NCBI RefSeq assembly: GCF_963924675.1
Contig: NC_089232.1
Coordinates: forward strand, 48,214,522-48,278,521
DNA from: Phocoena phocoena
Lineage: Eukaryota; Chordata; Mammalia; Artiodactyla; Phocoenidae
Reading direction: 5' to 3'
Length of the DNA stretch: 64,000 bases
The notes below the pieces were generated by a model. It saw only the letters and a list, made by a program, of their open reading frames with translations. It searched no databases and was not told the DNA's origin. The position numbers and the translations under genes were made by a program. Shown in pieces: positions 52,346 through 64,000 of this stretch (positions are counted from its first letter, which is position 1; every line of letters starts with the position of its first letter).

Positions 52346-53469
52346 TATTTTTGACACTTTTTAATATTGATTAATAAATCCTTCAAAGATGGGTAGAGTA
52401 TGTTTAGGCTAAAAAAATGTCAATTTGACATTAACCTAAATGCCTGCACCTTATCCAAAGAATAAACTGTTGAAATCGAGGAGAGTATTAATGATATCTA
52501 ATAGCTTGCTGAAAAGTACAGAAGTCAAACTCAAGATCAGACAAAGCAGGAATGTTTATAAGGACCTCTCTGTGCAGAGAGGAGGTTGTGTGTATGTTGG
52601 AGGTGCAGGGTGCCTCATGAATGAGGAACAGGTGTACATTTATAGCAGTGGGAATTGCAATGTTCTCTGTAGTGGTCTGGAGTTAATGTATTATATGAGC
52701 AAGATGTGAGTTTCTAAATTTCTTCTCTTTTCCAGCTTGTGAAATAGCAAGGCCTTTTAACTGTTATCATGAAGACCTATAACCTATTCAAGAGTTCTTT
52801 CTTGGCATGTGGTTGAGAGTAGAATTACCTTCAGTGGTAACACAAGTCCGTAGCTCCTATGAAAGCTCTCTGTTCACCCATAATGTAAAGCTGTAGCAGA
52901 CAACTTTACTGGCCTTTCCGTGTTTTCACTATCCTTTCTTTATCTAGGAGAACCTTATTTAACCATTGCCCATGTTCTGGCGGATGCTTTCTAGCCAACA
53001 ATTCCAATGCCCTTATATCTTTCCTCACCCATTGACCAATAAGAGTACAGTCTTGCTATTTCAACTCCAAATGTATCCTCTGGAATGGGATTACTAGGAA
53101 ACTGGACCACCAAAGTGCCTCCATTTTAGGTGAGCTCTTGACAGTTGATCTATCTTAGAGGAATCTTCTGATCTGGCAAATGCTCACCACCTTCTAGGAA
53201 TGTACAAATAATTTAATATAAGCCAAAGGTCTAACATTTTGGACTGGAACCAAAGGACAGGTTATTCCTTAAGCATAAAACAACAGTCCTTACCCAATGG
53301 GCCAAGAAGTCTGCCAGCGTCAATTAAAAACAAAGGTCCCAGGCCAGAGAATAAGATGTTGGGTATTTTCAGATTCCTCTTAATCTTCCTGATTTATTCC
53401 ATCAGGGATAATTAGGGTGACCAAATCCCTGATTATGCCTGTTATCCTGTGTAATTTTTAAATGGTGCC
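52346..53469. other. Unassigned sequence
   Basis: Nothing recognised. Confidence 0.45.
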
Positions 53470-53735
53470 CCTTCTCTAAAATGATTCCTTCTCTAAAGTG
53501 GTCCAGTTTGGATGATAAATTATATGGCCACCCTTGTCTCACAGGTTACTTCCTTTGGGAAGTCTTTCTCGACCCTCTGGAGTGGATTGGATCCTCCTGT
53601 CCTGCTAAATGTAAGGACAGAGACTTGCATAAGGACAGAGACTTTGTATGGGTCCAGGTGGTAACTCAATGCTTAACAAGCATATAGCAGGTGTTCAATA
53701 AATATTTGTTGAGCAAATGCATACATATATCACAT
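53470..53735 (+). repeat. LINE-2 3' end
   Basis: It reads 'cctttgggaagtctttctcg', 'aaggacagagactttgtatg' and 'agcaggtgttcaataaatat' followed by 'ttgttgag', a typical LINE-2 3' end. Confidence 0.8.
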
Positions 53736-55170
53736 GCCATCTGCCGGTGCTCTGAGGAGCACTGTACCGTCCTTAACCCCTCTGAGAGACTCCTCTAAAG
53801 ACTGGCTCTTGGGAAGCCACAAGCAGAGGAAAATCCCCCCTTAGAAACCACCAGAGAATCTGATGTCCATATGCAACCCATGTTTCTCTTAGCGAAGTCC
53901 AGAGGCCACAGCACAGAGTCCTGTTGCTTATTCTGAGGAGACTGCCAGGCTTTGAGCTATGCCTGGAGGCTCACTTAGTGGTCTTGACTCTGGCTTTAGT
54001 AACCTTGGTTTCTTCTACCTCACTAGAGACTCTGCCCTGGCCCCCTGCTTAGGTACTCACTCCCAAGAAAAGAAGAAGTGAGGAAAAGGCAGAGGGACTG
54101 GAATGAGGAATGGAGAGAGGCAAAATAGATCCCACTTATACCTTACACCATAGATTTTTCTCCTCCTGTGTGACCTCATACCTCTCATCCCACTTTATGG
54201 AGTCATTTTGGGCAGGGTACCATGTTCTCTGGGGAAATTAGTCATTTACTTGTGTAATTTAGGTGCCCTACTCATTATGGAGGACCACCTCTTCAGGTCA
54301 TGAAACTCCTTTTGGAAGTTTGCCTTTTCCCAGGTGCTTCAAATCCTTTATCCTGGGAGTAAGGATCTGGCAGGGATACCACAGCCCTGTTCCCAATAAG
54401 AACCAGTCTTATCACAAAGAAAATTAACTGGACAATAAGAATAAATGCCAAGCTGTGCCATGCTAATCTGATATAATTCCAACCAAATTGATGATAAAAT
54501 TGACATTTTAGTTAACGTGTGAAATCCTTTCAGTTACGATTGCTATGATTTTGTTGAAGTATTTAAAATATTTAAATATTCATGAGCCACCAACACCTGC
54601 TTATCTATTTCCTGAGTGACTGAGGAACCTAGATTAGGAATCATTACATGAGGTAATCTCAGTTCTAAAGTTCCTTGACTTTCAGATTCATTTATATCAG
54701 TTCTAATTTTCAGAGTGTTGACCACCCTAGGAATACCTGCCCTTGTGGTAATTTTCTTAGTTTAGTCCTAACATACTAATGAGTGTTTTATTTCTATGTA
54801 AATCAAAGATTAGTAGACTGCTTCTTTATAGTACCTACAATCCTTATAAAATACGAAATTTCAGTTAGCAATCTGCATTTTCAGGAATAAGGTCTTTATT
54901 AATACAGACAATTCTAACATTGTTGGCTGGAGATTATACAAATATAACTGATAACCGAGATGTAAATGCAAGCACCATTAATACAATACAGACAAATCTC
55001 TAAGACTTAACAGAATCTAAAATCCAAATGATTGGAGACTTTGTCTCTAGGTGAAAAATGAACAGGGAAACATTTTTCAGCTGGATAGGATATTCTTTTC
55101 CGTATGAGTACCCAGAGTTCATTGCCACTGCCTTCCTCTGGATCAATCACATTGTTCTAAAGGAATGATG
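53736..55170. other. Unassigned sequence
   Basis: It is slightly richer in GC than its neighbours around 53750-54350. A minus-strand frame (54543-54725) has no family I recognise. It could be the decayed 3' part of the LINE fossil that follows. Confidence 0.4.
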
Positions 55171-55174
55171 CTGT

Positions 55175-55740
55175 CAGAGTTTTAAAGAATGACAAGGAGT
55201 TCTGCAGTCAGGTCTGGATATAATGAAAATGCACTAGCAGCTTCCTTGACTTCATCAGGGCAGCAGGATTAAATTTGAGCTTGAATTTTGAAATGATAAA
55301 AAGCTGTTTGACTGCATTTTCAATATGTTTATCAGAAGAAAGCTGAAAGTACAAGATAACTTCTGCAAGAAATTTGGAAGTGAAATGGGTATGAGAACCT
55401 TCTGAAAGGAATCTGCTGCAGCTGAACATTGCTCACGTTTCTACTGCCAAGAACCGGCACTGCACTTTTCTTCCAGAATTATTTTTAACTAGCTTGGAAG
55501 TCATCCAGGTTTGAATCTCCCGAAAGCAGTTTTGTAAATGTGAGAGGGACTCAGTGCATTCTGGTTCCAAAGACAGGTGCACTTGGGTGTCTTTTGTGCA
55601 GCTGTGAAAATCCACAGCATGGTCATCACTTATCATTCCACAGTGGAACAGCTTAAGTGTGAAATGCAGTTTCTTCCAAAGGTGATGAAAGCCAGCAAGA
55701 CAGATCAAAGTTAAGCCAAGCAAATACATACACACCCATT
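55175..55740 (-). pseudogene. CR1/L2-type LINE reverse transcriptase fossil
   Basis: Two minus-strand frames (55735-55433, 100 codons; 55429-55208, 73 codons) read together like the RT palm and following region of a CR1/L2-clade LINE. The run FHSCTKDTQVHLSLEP matches the place and surroundings of the YADDTQLYLSF box, with the two catalytic aspartates degraded to K and D. It is followed by LSHLQNCFREIQTWMTS, as in the usual 'L..L..C...I..WM.S', and later by LSSDKHIENAVKQLF, as in the 'LSF..HI..V.K..F' region. A frameshift separates them. The element is inactive, very old, and of a different clade from the L1s here. The identification is by eye. Confidence 0.65.
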
Positions 55741-56784
55741 TTCCTTTTCTCCTTCCTCAGAAAATATCCTGACCATAAAGTGAAAGATTTATGACCAGAA
55801 ACATGAGGGACAGCTGCATATACCCAACTGAAATTACAGTTACCACTTTAAGCCTGTCTAAATGAGGTGCAAGTTCATTTGAAATCTCTTTTGAGATAAA
55901 CTGGCTACTACCACCTGAGGGTTGTTCAAATTTTATAAAACAAGGTAAAGTAGGAGACTTTATGTTAAACAATGAAAAAACATAGGTAGAAGCTGAAATG
56001 GGAACTATTTCGGATGACCATTGTTTCTTAGTTAAAAAAATCCAATTATGCCTTTTCAGCCTTTTAACATTGGAGTTGTCTTCTGTTATCACATTGAGAA
56101 TAAAAGCGCCCTAGTCGTTGATAGCATTCCCATTTTACAATAACATTTTATAGATTTCATGTAAAATTTATACATACGGTTAAATATAATCAAATATAAA
56201 AGTGTCAAAGTAAATAAAATATTTAATAATGTTTTCAGTTTGTCTTTAACCACAGCTCGTATATACTTATAGCCTGTGAAAATTTCTTTTAAAATCAATG
56301 TCATCTTGAACAGAGTTTTCAGAGGAGTCTTTTAATACAACTGGAGAATCTCTAATTCTATAATTGCTCTCAAGTTGTCATAGAAGTTAGTAAGATCATT
56401 TACCAAGGTAAAATTCTCCCTACTAACAGAAGTGTTTGCTAACCTTTTGGGTAGAATATACCAGAATGTGTCCCATGCATCATGTAATTATTGCTTTAAA
56501 GCTCTTCTCAAACTCGGAAAAGGCAATGAATAGATAACTCAGCAGGTAGATATTCAATACATCAAAAAGTGCCCTGGGATTAATAGACTGTGCTGTTAGT
56601 TAGTTAGATAGAGAGGTCACCCATCTTACTTTAGTAATGGAAATGCATTTCAAAGGTTCACAAAGAAAGGAAGAAAATAGTAAACATAATGTTCCTGAAA
56701 TAGCTACATGTTCAGGCTTCAAGAAAAAAAAGAACTTCATGATAGGTCTATGGAGAACAGATAGACTTCAGCCTCTGGAAGGTT
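55741..56784. other. Unassigned sequence, possibly flank of the LINE fossil
   Basis: A 111-codon minus frame (56092-55757) upstream of the RT fossil has no motif I recognise. It may be part of the same element. Confidence 0.35.
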
Positions 56785-56833
56785 GAGTTTGGGGGATCAT
56801 TGATCCAAGGCAGAGTTTGGGGGATCATTGATC
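56785..56833. repeat. Short tandem duplication, 28-base period
   Basis: A 21-base segment starting 'gagtttgggggatcattga' occurs at 56785-56805 and identically at 56813-56833. Confidence 0.95.
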
Positions 56834-57344
56834 TAGTACTCCACCACTAATTGACTTAACTACTCCATTTGTCTCTCTTCTCTATATGTGATTTTTCTGC
56901 TTTTCCTTCTCCTACCAACTGACTCCTTTACCTCTAGTTTGAACTTATAGGAGAGATGCCAGTAGGTTTAGTTTATTACTATTATTCCTGTGGTATGGGC
57001 AAATTGTTTATGTGTGGGTACATTGTGGGCCAAAGGTTAGCCTATATATAAGGGCATTTTCTGGATCCAGTGATCCATGGGCCAGTCAGCTGTGGCCAAG
57101 GGGTGGCAGCCAGCAGTCTAAGCATGTAGATGGAAACACTAAGAAGGAAATATTAAAGTGAGGTTGAAGAGGTAACTGGTATTTTGTGGCTCGGCTTATC
57201 TAACTTTTTTTTTCCCTGAATGATTCAAGAAAAATATTATATGTGAGAAGTTGAAAATAATTCAACTCCATAGGTCAGGAGATTTCAGTTTGAATTTATG
57301 AATGTCATGATATACTTTGTGGTTAAGTATAAAGGAAGCATGTT
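56834..57344. other. Unassigned sequence
   Basis: Nothing recognised. Confidence 0.5.
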
Positions 57345-57450
57345 ACTCTCATTTTTATTGAGCACTTACTGTGTTACCAGGCACTTTGCTAAATGTTTTC
57401 ATACATTGTCACATTTAATCCTCACCATAAAGCATTCAAATGCTTTTATA
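57345..57450 (-). repeat. MIR-like fragment, antisense
   Basis: The plus strand has 'tttattgagcacttactgtg', 'ccaggcactttgctaaatg' and 'cacatttaatcctcacc', the complement of the MIR 3' half. Confidence 0.75.
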
Positions 57451-58884
57451 GGTTTAAAATTACTATTGACACTATCAGTGTGATTCGGTTTAACCTATAT
57501 AAGCAATGGAATTGTATTAATTTGTTTAAATAAAATTGACAAAGCAAGGACCAATTGAATAAAGAGATCAAACTTTAGTCCATTAGGGCTATGATTCAAG
57601 TAAGCTTCATAAAACATTAAGCTTTGTCCAGTTTCCTGTTACAATCAATATATTTGTCAAAATATCAATTTAATACCAAACTAGATAATTATTTTTTCAA
57701 TTATGAGTTGCAATAGATTTATACTTGAAATCAGTAATTCCTGGGGAAGTTGTATGTTTAATATAAATATTTATTAAAATATATATGTAAATATATATAT
57801 AATTTGTAAAACATTATCAAGCTCCATAACTTTAGGCAAGCCATTTTACCTCTTAGAAACTCAATAACTTTAACTGTAAAAGAATTATAATTTCTGCCTT
57901 ATCTAACTCACAGGTTTTGGTGAGAAAAGATTTAAAAAATTATAATTAGAAAGTGCTATACATTGCAGCAATGTATATCATTAATAAGCCACATTCATTT
58001 TGATAGGAGGAGGGCCAATGTCTCGTTATTCTTCTTGTTAGTACTTACCTTGTACTCAGTTAAGTTTTGAAAAAATTGTAATTGATCATGAATAATAAGG
58101 ATAAGGAAGTAAAGTGAAGGAAATGAAATTAAGGGCTTTAAAATACCAAGATAAGACAAAAGCTACAATTTACACATATAAAAAAATCTTAAAAATTTAG
58201 AATGATAAAACCACCTAGGTTATATTATTTGATATGATTTTCTAGCGTAGTACTTTGAGACTTTTCTCAAAATGCAATTGTTTATCGATTCAATTTTTAA
58301 TTATTTAGCTTCTAAATTAATGCCTTAAAATCTTTTAAATACTTTTGCAAGTATTCTGTAGCATACTGATATAACAATCTGATCCATGTTCATTTTTCTT
58401 CTTTTTTTTTTTAGGGTAACACAAACTTCTACTCCCTTAGAAATAAAAATTTTAAAGGAAACTTGCCTAAAGTTAAACAATATATATTTGAAAATAATCT
58501 GACCTGACCCAGTTGTGAACCATGAAGAGGACAGTTTGAAAACAATTCAAGGGGACTGTATTTGGATTAGTAGAAATGTTTTATAATCCATTTCATACTC
58601 ATGTTAGTACAAGAGAGTGCATGCCATTCTTTAGTTAGAAGATAATAGAGCTAATATTGGTCACTAACTCTCTTCTAGAATTGGATCCAATTTACACATT
58701 TCTATAACCAGAAAATTTCCCATTTATATATTACTGTAACACAGCCAATTTTGTGAACATTGAAATCATTTGAACCACCAGAATTTATACAGGCTCCATA
58801 TATAAAACTCAAAGTTTGCTTCCATATATACCTTATAGTCTATTTATAGTTTTGCAATATGTTTTTATTTTATTTTATTCTACA
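57451..58884. other. Unassigned AT-rich sequence
   Basis: Nothing recognised. Confidence 0.5.
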
Positions 58885-59120
58885 GTAAAGCTTAAAATCC
58901 TAGGCTCTGGGTTTGAATCCTGACTTTACCACCTAGTGGGTATATGACCTTAGGCAACTTTCTTATGCATTGTTTCTGTCTTCTTACCTGTAAAATGGTT
59001 TCATATAGCTTATCTCACAGGTCTGTCCACAGGATTAAAGCAGGTACTCTGTAATCTACTGTTAAATTCTTAACATGAAGTTTGACACATAGTAAGCCTC
59101 AACTGTAGTTAGCCATCCTT
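58885..59120 (+). repeat. MIR-like SINE
   Basis: It reads 'ctctgggtttgaatcctgac', 'accttaggcaactttctta', 'cttacctgtaaaatggtttc' and 'tgacacatagtaagcctcaa', a nearly complete MIR. Confidence 0.85.
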
Positions 59121-59931
59121 ATTGTTGCATAGCTCTGAGCTGAATTAAATTGCCATTTAACTTACTCTGAATTTTCTTTTAGAGTGGCTCCATACCCTAA
59201 CGACCTTCATGTCACTCTGTGGGTTTCCCTATTTAGACAAGGGCCTATTTGAGCAACCACTGATCACCAAAGCAGATGTGATATGAAACGTCCCCAAATA
59301 GATTATAACATATAAACAAGATGTGCAGAAGATGATATTGAGACATCTTTCTCTGAAAGATGAACCTGAAATAAAACTTTTAAGACAAAGTTTTCTTGCT
59401 TTCTTTTAATTATCATCCTGATAGAACTACAGAGTGCAGAAATCAGTTTACATTTATGCATGACCACAGCCATCAGAAAACAAGTACCTGGTTTTATTAA
59501 ACATATTCCAACTTCTTGACAAGTGAATTTTAGTCTTGCTTCCCTCCCCCGACCTCCTCCCTGCCCCCCTTACTACTAGAAATGGTATTTGCTTTTTCTC
59601 AGTTGACTGCCCTGAGGTATCCATATTCTTAGAACTGTTTGACCTTGGGAAGATTTAGCTTCTATTATGACTTTGCTTTGAAGTAAAATCTGCCTTATTT
59701 ACAGTTAAATGAAATGAGCAAACTTAACAGTAATAGAGTGCTTTACCAAAACATTTGAGACTGTCACAAGCTGGGTTTTTTGGATAGGTTTTATTTTTTT
59801 TTCCCTCCCACTGGAGATTTAGCTGTTATCTCTTGTTCATACCTTGTTCTTAGGGGAAAAAGGAATAAAACAAAAGGGACATTTGATAGGGCTTTTCAGT
59901 CAGAGTTAATAAAGAATTCTGAAAAGATATT
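59121..59931. other. Unassigned sequence
   Basis: Nothing recognised. The 139-codon frame starting at 59780 gains most of its length by reading into the SINE. Confidence 0.5.
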
Positions 59932-59942
59932 TGTTTGGGATT

Positions 59943-60154
59943 TTTTTTTTTTTTTTTTTTTTGCGGTACGCGGGCCTCTCACTGTTGTGGCCTCTCCCGT
60001 TGCGGAGCACAGGCTCCGGATGCGCAGGCTCAGCGGCCATGGCTCACGGGCCCAGCCGCTCCGCGGCATGTGGGATCTTCCCGGACCGGGGCACGAACCC
60101 GTGTCCCCTGAATCGGCAGGTGGACTCTCAGCCACTGCGCCACCAGGGAAGCCC
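59943..60154 (-). mobile_element. CHR-2-type tRNA-derived SINE
   Basis: A full minus-strand copy with a T-run of about 20 and few changes at CpG sites, so it may be one of the younger copies here. The duplication 'tgtttgggatt' lies at 59932-59942 and 60155-60165. The right copy leads to 'gttttt/aac', an L1-endonuclease-type site. Confidence 0.94.
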
Positions 60155-60165
60155 TGTTTGGGATT

Positions 60166-61439
60166 GTTTTTAACATTAGGGAAATACTTATATCACTGAC
60201 AATGACAATATTATTTTATATTATGTGCTGTATGTTGCAATAAAAGTCTATCTGATTAAAAAAGCTAAATATATTGGCCATAGTTATTTATTTTAGTGAA
60301 CTCACCTGAGAAGATAACTAAAAAACAAATAACCATACAATGTAAATAAAGCAATGTATGATTTCTTGGCTGGGATGTTTAACAAAATCAAGAAAATATA
60401 ATGGAATATCATTGTTTTAAATTCTTCACTCTGAGCTATGGAGGTCAAAGCATTATAAATTCAAGAAAAGCTCTGCATATATTTACATGCATAGAGAAAA
60501 ATTTCCCTATTCTTCTCTGAGTTATATTAAGGAGATGAGCTATGTAGTTTTGTGAAGCTGGTAAAGGAAAACTGAGCTATTTATGTCATTCTTTTAGATA
60601 TGTCTTGTCTTCTGTGTTCTACTCATGCTGAATACAACTGACTATTTCTCTACTACAGTATCCTTTAAGACAGTATCCTTTAAGACAGGATTGTTATCCT
60701 TTTATAACATTTTTTTTCATAGTATGGTTCATGAAAATGGTCTGTAGGAAGCTCATGTATGAAAGGGAGTTCCATATGAAAACTCTGGTTTAAACAAAGT
60801 TATACTCACTTCTTAGAGTTTTGTACATAATAGTGGGCATGGTGAATTTCTAAGATATGTAACATTTCCAGCAGTTGCTTGACCATATAATGCTTTTTCC
60901 TCAAAATACCTTTAAGTCTTATTTCCCATGAAACAATCTTTTCAGAAATCAAGTTAAAGAAGTCTGGCATTATAACTATCATTTTCAGTCATTGGTGTAT
61001 AGTTAAAGAAATTATTAACAAATGCTTATTTTATATTGAATATTTATCAAATATATGAAAAAGCAACTATGATCAAGCATTAGGATCCTATGAGAGACTC
61101 AATATGAATGATTCTTACCGTCACTATTACTAATTCTAATTGGGAAAACATATAAGTACGTTGCCAGGTATAACTAGAAATGTGGCAGCAGAGAGAAAAG
61201 AGTAGAGAAAATATGTTTCTTTCCTTTAAGGGGTTTTTGACCTATTAGAGGCATCTAAGCATTGAACAGACACAGATGCTATCGTGTGATACAACATTAA
61301 ATGGATAGATAGATGAGTCCTAAGACCCTTTCAGTTCCTTGCGATTCAATGATTTGTATGCATGAAACTGGCATAGAATAATAGATGACTGTAGGAAATC
61401 AAGTGCTAAAAGAGATAGCAAGGTATAGTAAAAATAAAA
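60166..61439. other. Unassigned AT-rich sequence
   Basis: Nothing recognised except a small tandem duplication described separately. Confidence 0.5.
60655..60688. repeat. Short tandem duplication, 15-base period
   Basis: The unit 'acagtatcctttaag' occurs twice in a row, followed by 'acag'. Confidence 0.95.
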
Positions 61440-61640
61440 TACAACTGGCAGAAATACAGACTCCAAAATTGTTTGTATAAAGCCAGGCAAGAGATTTAGC
61501 CTTCCTGTGCCTCAACATCCTAATCTGTAAAATGGTCCTGAGATTTGCTATTACTCTGTGAGATCAAATGAGGTAAATTATGAAAACTGAGTCAATATAG
61601 TATGTGATACATTGTAAGCATTTCATGACTCTCACATCTT
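61440..61640 (+). repeat. MIR-like SINE fragment
   Basis: It contains 'gtgcctcaacatcctaatct', 'gtaaaatggtcctgag' and 'gatcaaatgaggtaaat', the MIR core. Confidence 0.65.
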
Positions 61641-61787
61641 GGAGACCTACTACAAGGATTTTAGGAATTTCATACTGAACTATTCTGAATGATTTTAGAT
61701 GTTATATTTAAAAGAAATCATGGGGCAGAATAGTTTAAAATATATTAATTTTTGTTTGTATATTCCTGAAGCAATTCTGGAAGAATC

Positions 61788-61845
61788 AAAATAATAATAA
61801 TAGTAGTAGTAGTAGTAGTAATAATAGTAGTAGTAATAATAATAT
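61788..61845. repeat. (AAT/AGT)n trinucleotide microsatellite
   Basis: Alternating blocks of 'aat' and 'agt' triplets. The minus-strand tyrosine-run frame across it is a by-product. Confidence 0.95.
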
Positions 61846-63025
61846 AGCACCACCAAAGTTACCTTTGAAGGAGGTGATGTTTGAGAAGGAAAATGGACAA
61901 ACAAAAGACAGATAGGAGAAATAATTTTCTCTGTATATTTTAATGCTTTTTTGGGGGTAGTGGTGAGGATGATGTTACCTATTCAAAAAAAATAGACTAG
62001 GTATGATGAATAACTTTGCTAACTTCTGAGAACAGAGTGTCTAGTGAGGACTAGAGTTTACTTCTCTCTATAATATACTGGGAGGACCAACTTTTGGACA
62101 ATTTAAGAGATTTTTTTTTAAATTGTGAGTTCTTTCTCCCTCCTCTTTGGAAATCTCTTGATCTAGATATCAAAATAAAATAAAAACTTATCCTCACATT
62201 TTTCTCTAAAGAGACTGAATAATCAATAAATGCGGTCAGTATTTATTTCTTACCTCCAAGGTATGCCCTAACAAAATGACATACAATAGGAAGAAAATCT
62301 CTTATTAGTGGATAGCTAATGGTCTGGCTGCAGAAGATTCCAAGGACTTAGGTCACAGAAACTGAGTTTAATGGCATAAAAAAATGGTTTAAATTTAGGA
62401 CACCTAGAGAGCTTGTCATCTTTGTCTTACTTTTTATTGCCTCGCAACTTTTCTTTTCTTCTTTGTCTCGGCCTCACCATTTATAGAGTATCTTGTTCAG
62501 AAAAATTACTGTTGGCCTGGCAGAGGATACAGTGAAGTCGATACTGATTTCATATAAATTAAGTGAAAGAGTTGTGTTCCATCACTTTGACAACTAAATT
62601 ACATGAAACTCAGCTGGAGATCAGGTGCTGGTTACTTTTCCAAGTGGACCTGGCGGTGAAATAATCTCATTTGACACTATTAACAGTTGGGATGATTTCA
62701 GATTTAGACATCCCTTTGGACTCACTTGTAACTTCATTGACCAAAATGTTTAAGCATAAAGTTTCATACAGCAACCTTGCAAACAGGCCCTTATTGAAGG
62801 ACAAGCATACATTTAGAGCAAACAAAGGAAACAAAAATTTAAAACCATGATTATTTATTACTGTTGCTACTTTGTCTTTGGTCATGCAAGCATGTCTACT
62901 GTGTGCATAATTTGTATGCTCTGTAAGACAGCAGGTTGAGTGGAAAGAGTACAGTATATGGAGTTTAAAGGATGTTGGTTGTATTTTATGTATGTGGTTA
63001 AGAATTATTGGAAATTATCACGCTA
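61846..63025. other. Unassigned sequence
   Basis: Nothing recognised. Confidence 0.5.
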
Positions 63026-63029
63026 GAGA

Positions 63030-63620
63030 TGCTATATCAGTTTCCTATTATTGCTGTAAAAATCACCACAAATGGCTTAAAACAACACAAATTTATTATC
63101 CCTTCTGTAGATCAGAAGTCTGTTTTCAGTGCCTTTAGGCAGAGTTTGTGCTTAGGTCAAAATCAAGGTGTTGGCAGAGGTGCAGTCCTTTCTGGAGGCT
63201 CTGAGGAAAAATCTGCTTCCAAGCCCATTCAGGTTTTTGGCTGAATTCAGTTCCTTGTGGTTGTAAGATTGAGGTCCAGTTTCCTTGCTGGCTGTCAGTG
63301 GGGGCCTGGAGTTTGCCTAGGGGCTACCCTCTTTCCTTCTCATGCTTTCTACGTGCCCCTCCCCCTGCCCCCTCAAAATGTCAAGTCCCTTTCATGCTTC
63401 AGATCTCTCCCTGATTTTCCCTTCTGCTTCTAGACAAAGTTCTTTTAAGGACTCATGCAATTAGATTGGTTCAACTCAGATACTACAGGATAATATCCCT
63501 TTTTTAAAGGTCCATAACCTTAATTATAAAATCCCCTTTGTCATATAAATAACATATTCACAGGATCCAGAGATTAGGATGTGGGCATCTTTGGTGGATG
63601 TGGTGGTGAGAATTGCTGGC
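63030..63620 (-). mobile_element. MLT1-type LTR (ERVL-MaLR), solitary, antisense
   Basis: The plus strand runs 'cagtttcctattattgctgt', 'ggcttaaaacaacacaaatt', 'tctggaggctctgaggaaaa', 'aacatattcacaggatccag' and 'attaggatgtgggcatcttt', the complement of an MLT1 LTR. No internal retroviral sequence or second LTR is seen nearby, so it is a solitary LTR of an old, non-coding mammalian element. Confidence 0.8.
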
Positions 63621-63905
63621 TCCCTCAGGTAGTAAATCTCAAAAGATACAAATTGTGAGTATGGAGAGTTAACTTAGTGCTCTTGTTCCAATTTAATTTT
63701 TATCATCCCATACTCCAGGTTATAAGATAAGAAAGTTTATTGAGGGGGAGATTCTGCTCTCATTTTGTGCTGTCTGCATGGTACGTATACAGACTTCATC
63801 AGTACTGTTAGTGAATGATCATGCCCCCAGAGAAGTCTACAGGAAACTTGGGAATCTAAGTATTTTTTTGTTTTGTTTTGTTGGGGTTTTTTGTTTGTTT
63901 GTTTG

Positions 63906-64000
63906 TTTTTGCGGTACGCGGGCCTCTCACTGTTGCGGCCTCTCCCATTGCGGAGCACAGGCTCCTGACGCGCAGGCTCAGCGGCCATGGCTCACGGGCC
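63906..64000 (-). mobile_element. CHR-2-type SINE, cut by window end
   Basis: The 3' half of a minus-strand copy: 'gcggtacgcgggcctctcac' to the window edge, preceded by a (TTTG)n-type tail from about 63870. The 5' half and right flank lie outside the window. Confidence 0.9.

Noticed and set aside
59780..60199. 139-codon plus-strand frame
   Set aside because: More than half of it is read-through of the SINE at 59943-60154.
61695..61904. Frame with a long tyrosine run
   Set aside because: It comes from the AAT/AGT microsatellite read on the minus strand.

Overview
The window reads as a non-coding, intergenic or intronic stretch of a mammalian nuclear genome, almost certainly a cetacean (whale or dolphin). 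The evidence is seven copies of a tRNA-derived SINE of the cetacean CHR-2 type (five of them with clear target-site duplications), one older CHR-1-type SINE, several L1 LINEs with cetartiodactyl-type ORFs and 3' ends, and a background of mammal-wide fossils (MIR, LINE-2, MER5, MER20, MLT1). I found no convincing host protein-coding exon, no structural RNA gene and no CRISPR. The long open frames are either LINE-1 ORFs, their antisense shadows, or read-through of SINEs.

Layout. 1-12.3 kb: AT-rich unique sequence with scattered MIRs, one SINE and GT/CA microsatellites. 12.3-16.2 kb: a decayed, 5'-truncated plus-strand L1 (ORF2 only), with a SINE just before it and another abutting its broken 3' end. 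16.2-30.9 kb: old LINE-2/MIR/MER fossils, three further tRNA-derived SINEs (two CHR-2, one CHR-1), microsatellites and unassigned sequence. 30.9-42.5 kb: the main structure, about 11 kb of minus-strand L1. I read it as an older L1 (left piece 30,928-31,331, right piece 36,881-42,219) that landed in a MIR and was itself entered by a younger L1 (31,332-36,880). A deletion then removed the 3' end of the younger element and about 240 bases of the older one. The younger L1 keeps a full 5' end, a 2.4-kb GC-rich 5'UTR with tandem repeats, an intact ORF1 and an intact endonuclease frame. Its ORF2 is broken by a frameshift and by the deletion, which happens to join its reverse transcriptase in frame to the C-terminal tail of the older element. 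42.5-64 kb: mostly unassigned AT-rich sequence with MIR, LINE-2, MER5, two short L1 3' ends, a CR1/L2-type reverse transcriptase fossil near 55.2-55.7 kb, an MLT1 LTR near 63 kb and two more SINEs, the last cut by the window edge.

The elements interact only through retrotransposition: L1-type endonuclease sites (T-run followed by AA) are visible beside several insertions, and the SINEs would have moved using L1 proteins. I did not find a new biological system. The points most worth checking are the nested L1 history, the repeat architecture of the young L1 5'UTR, and the SINE junction at 16 kb that looks like an insertion-associated deletion. Subfamily names and boundaries come from recognition by eye, without a repeat-library search.
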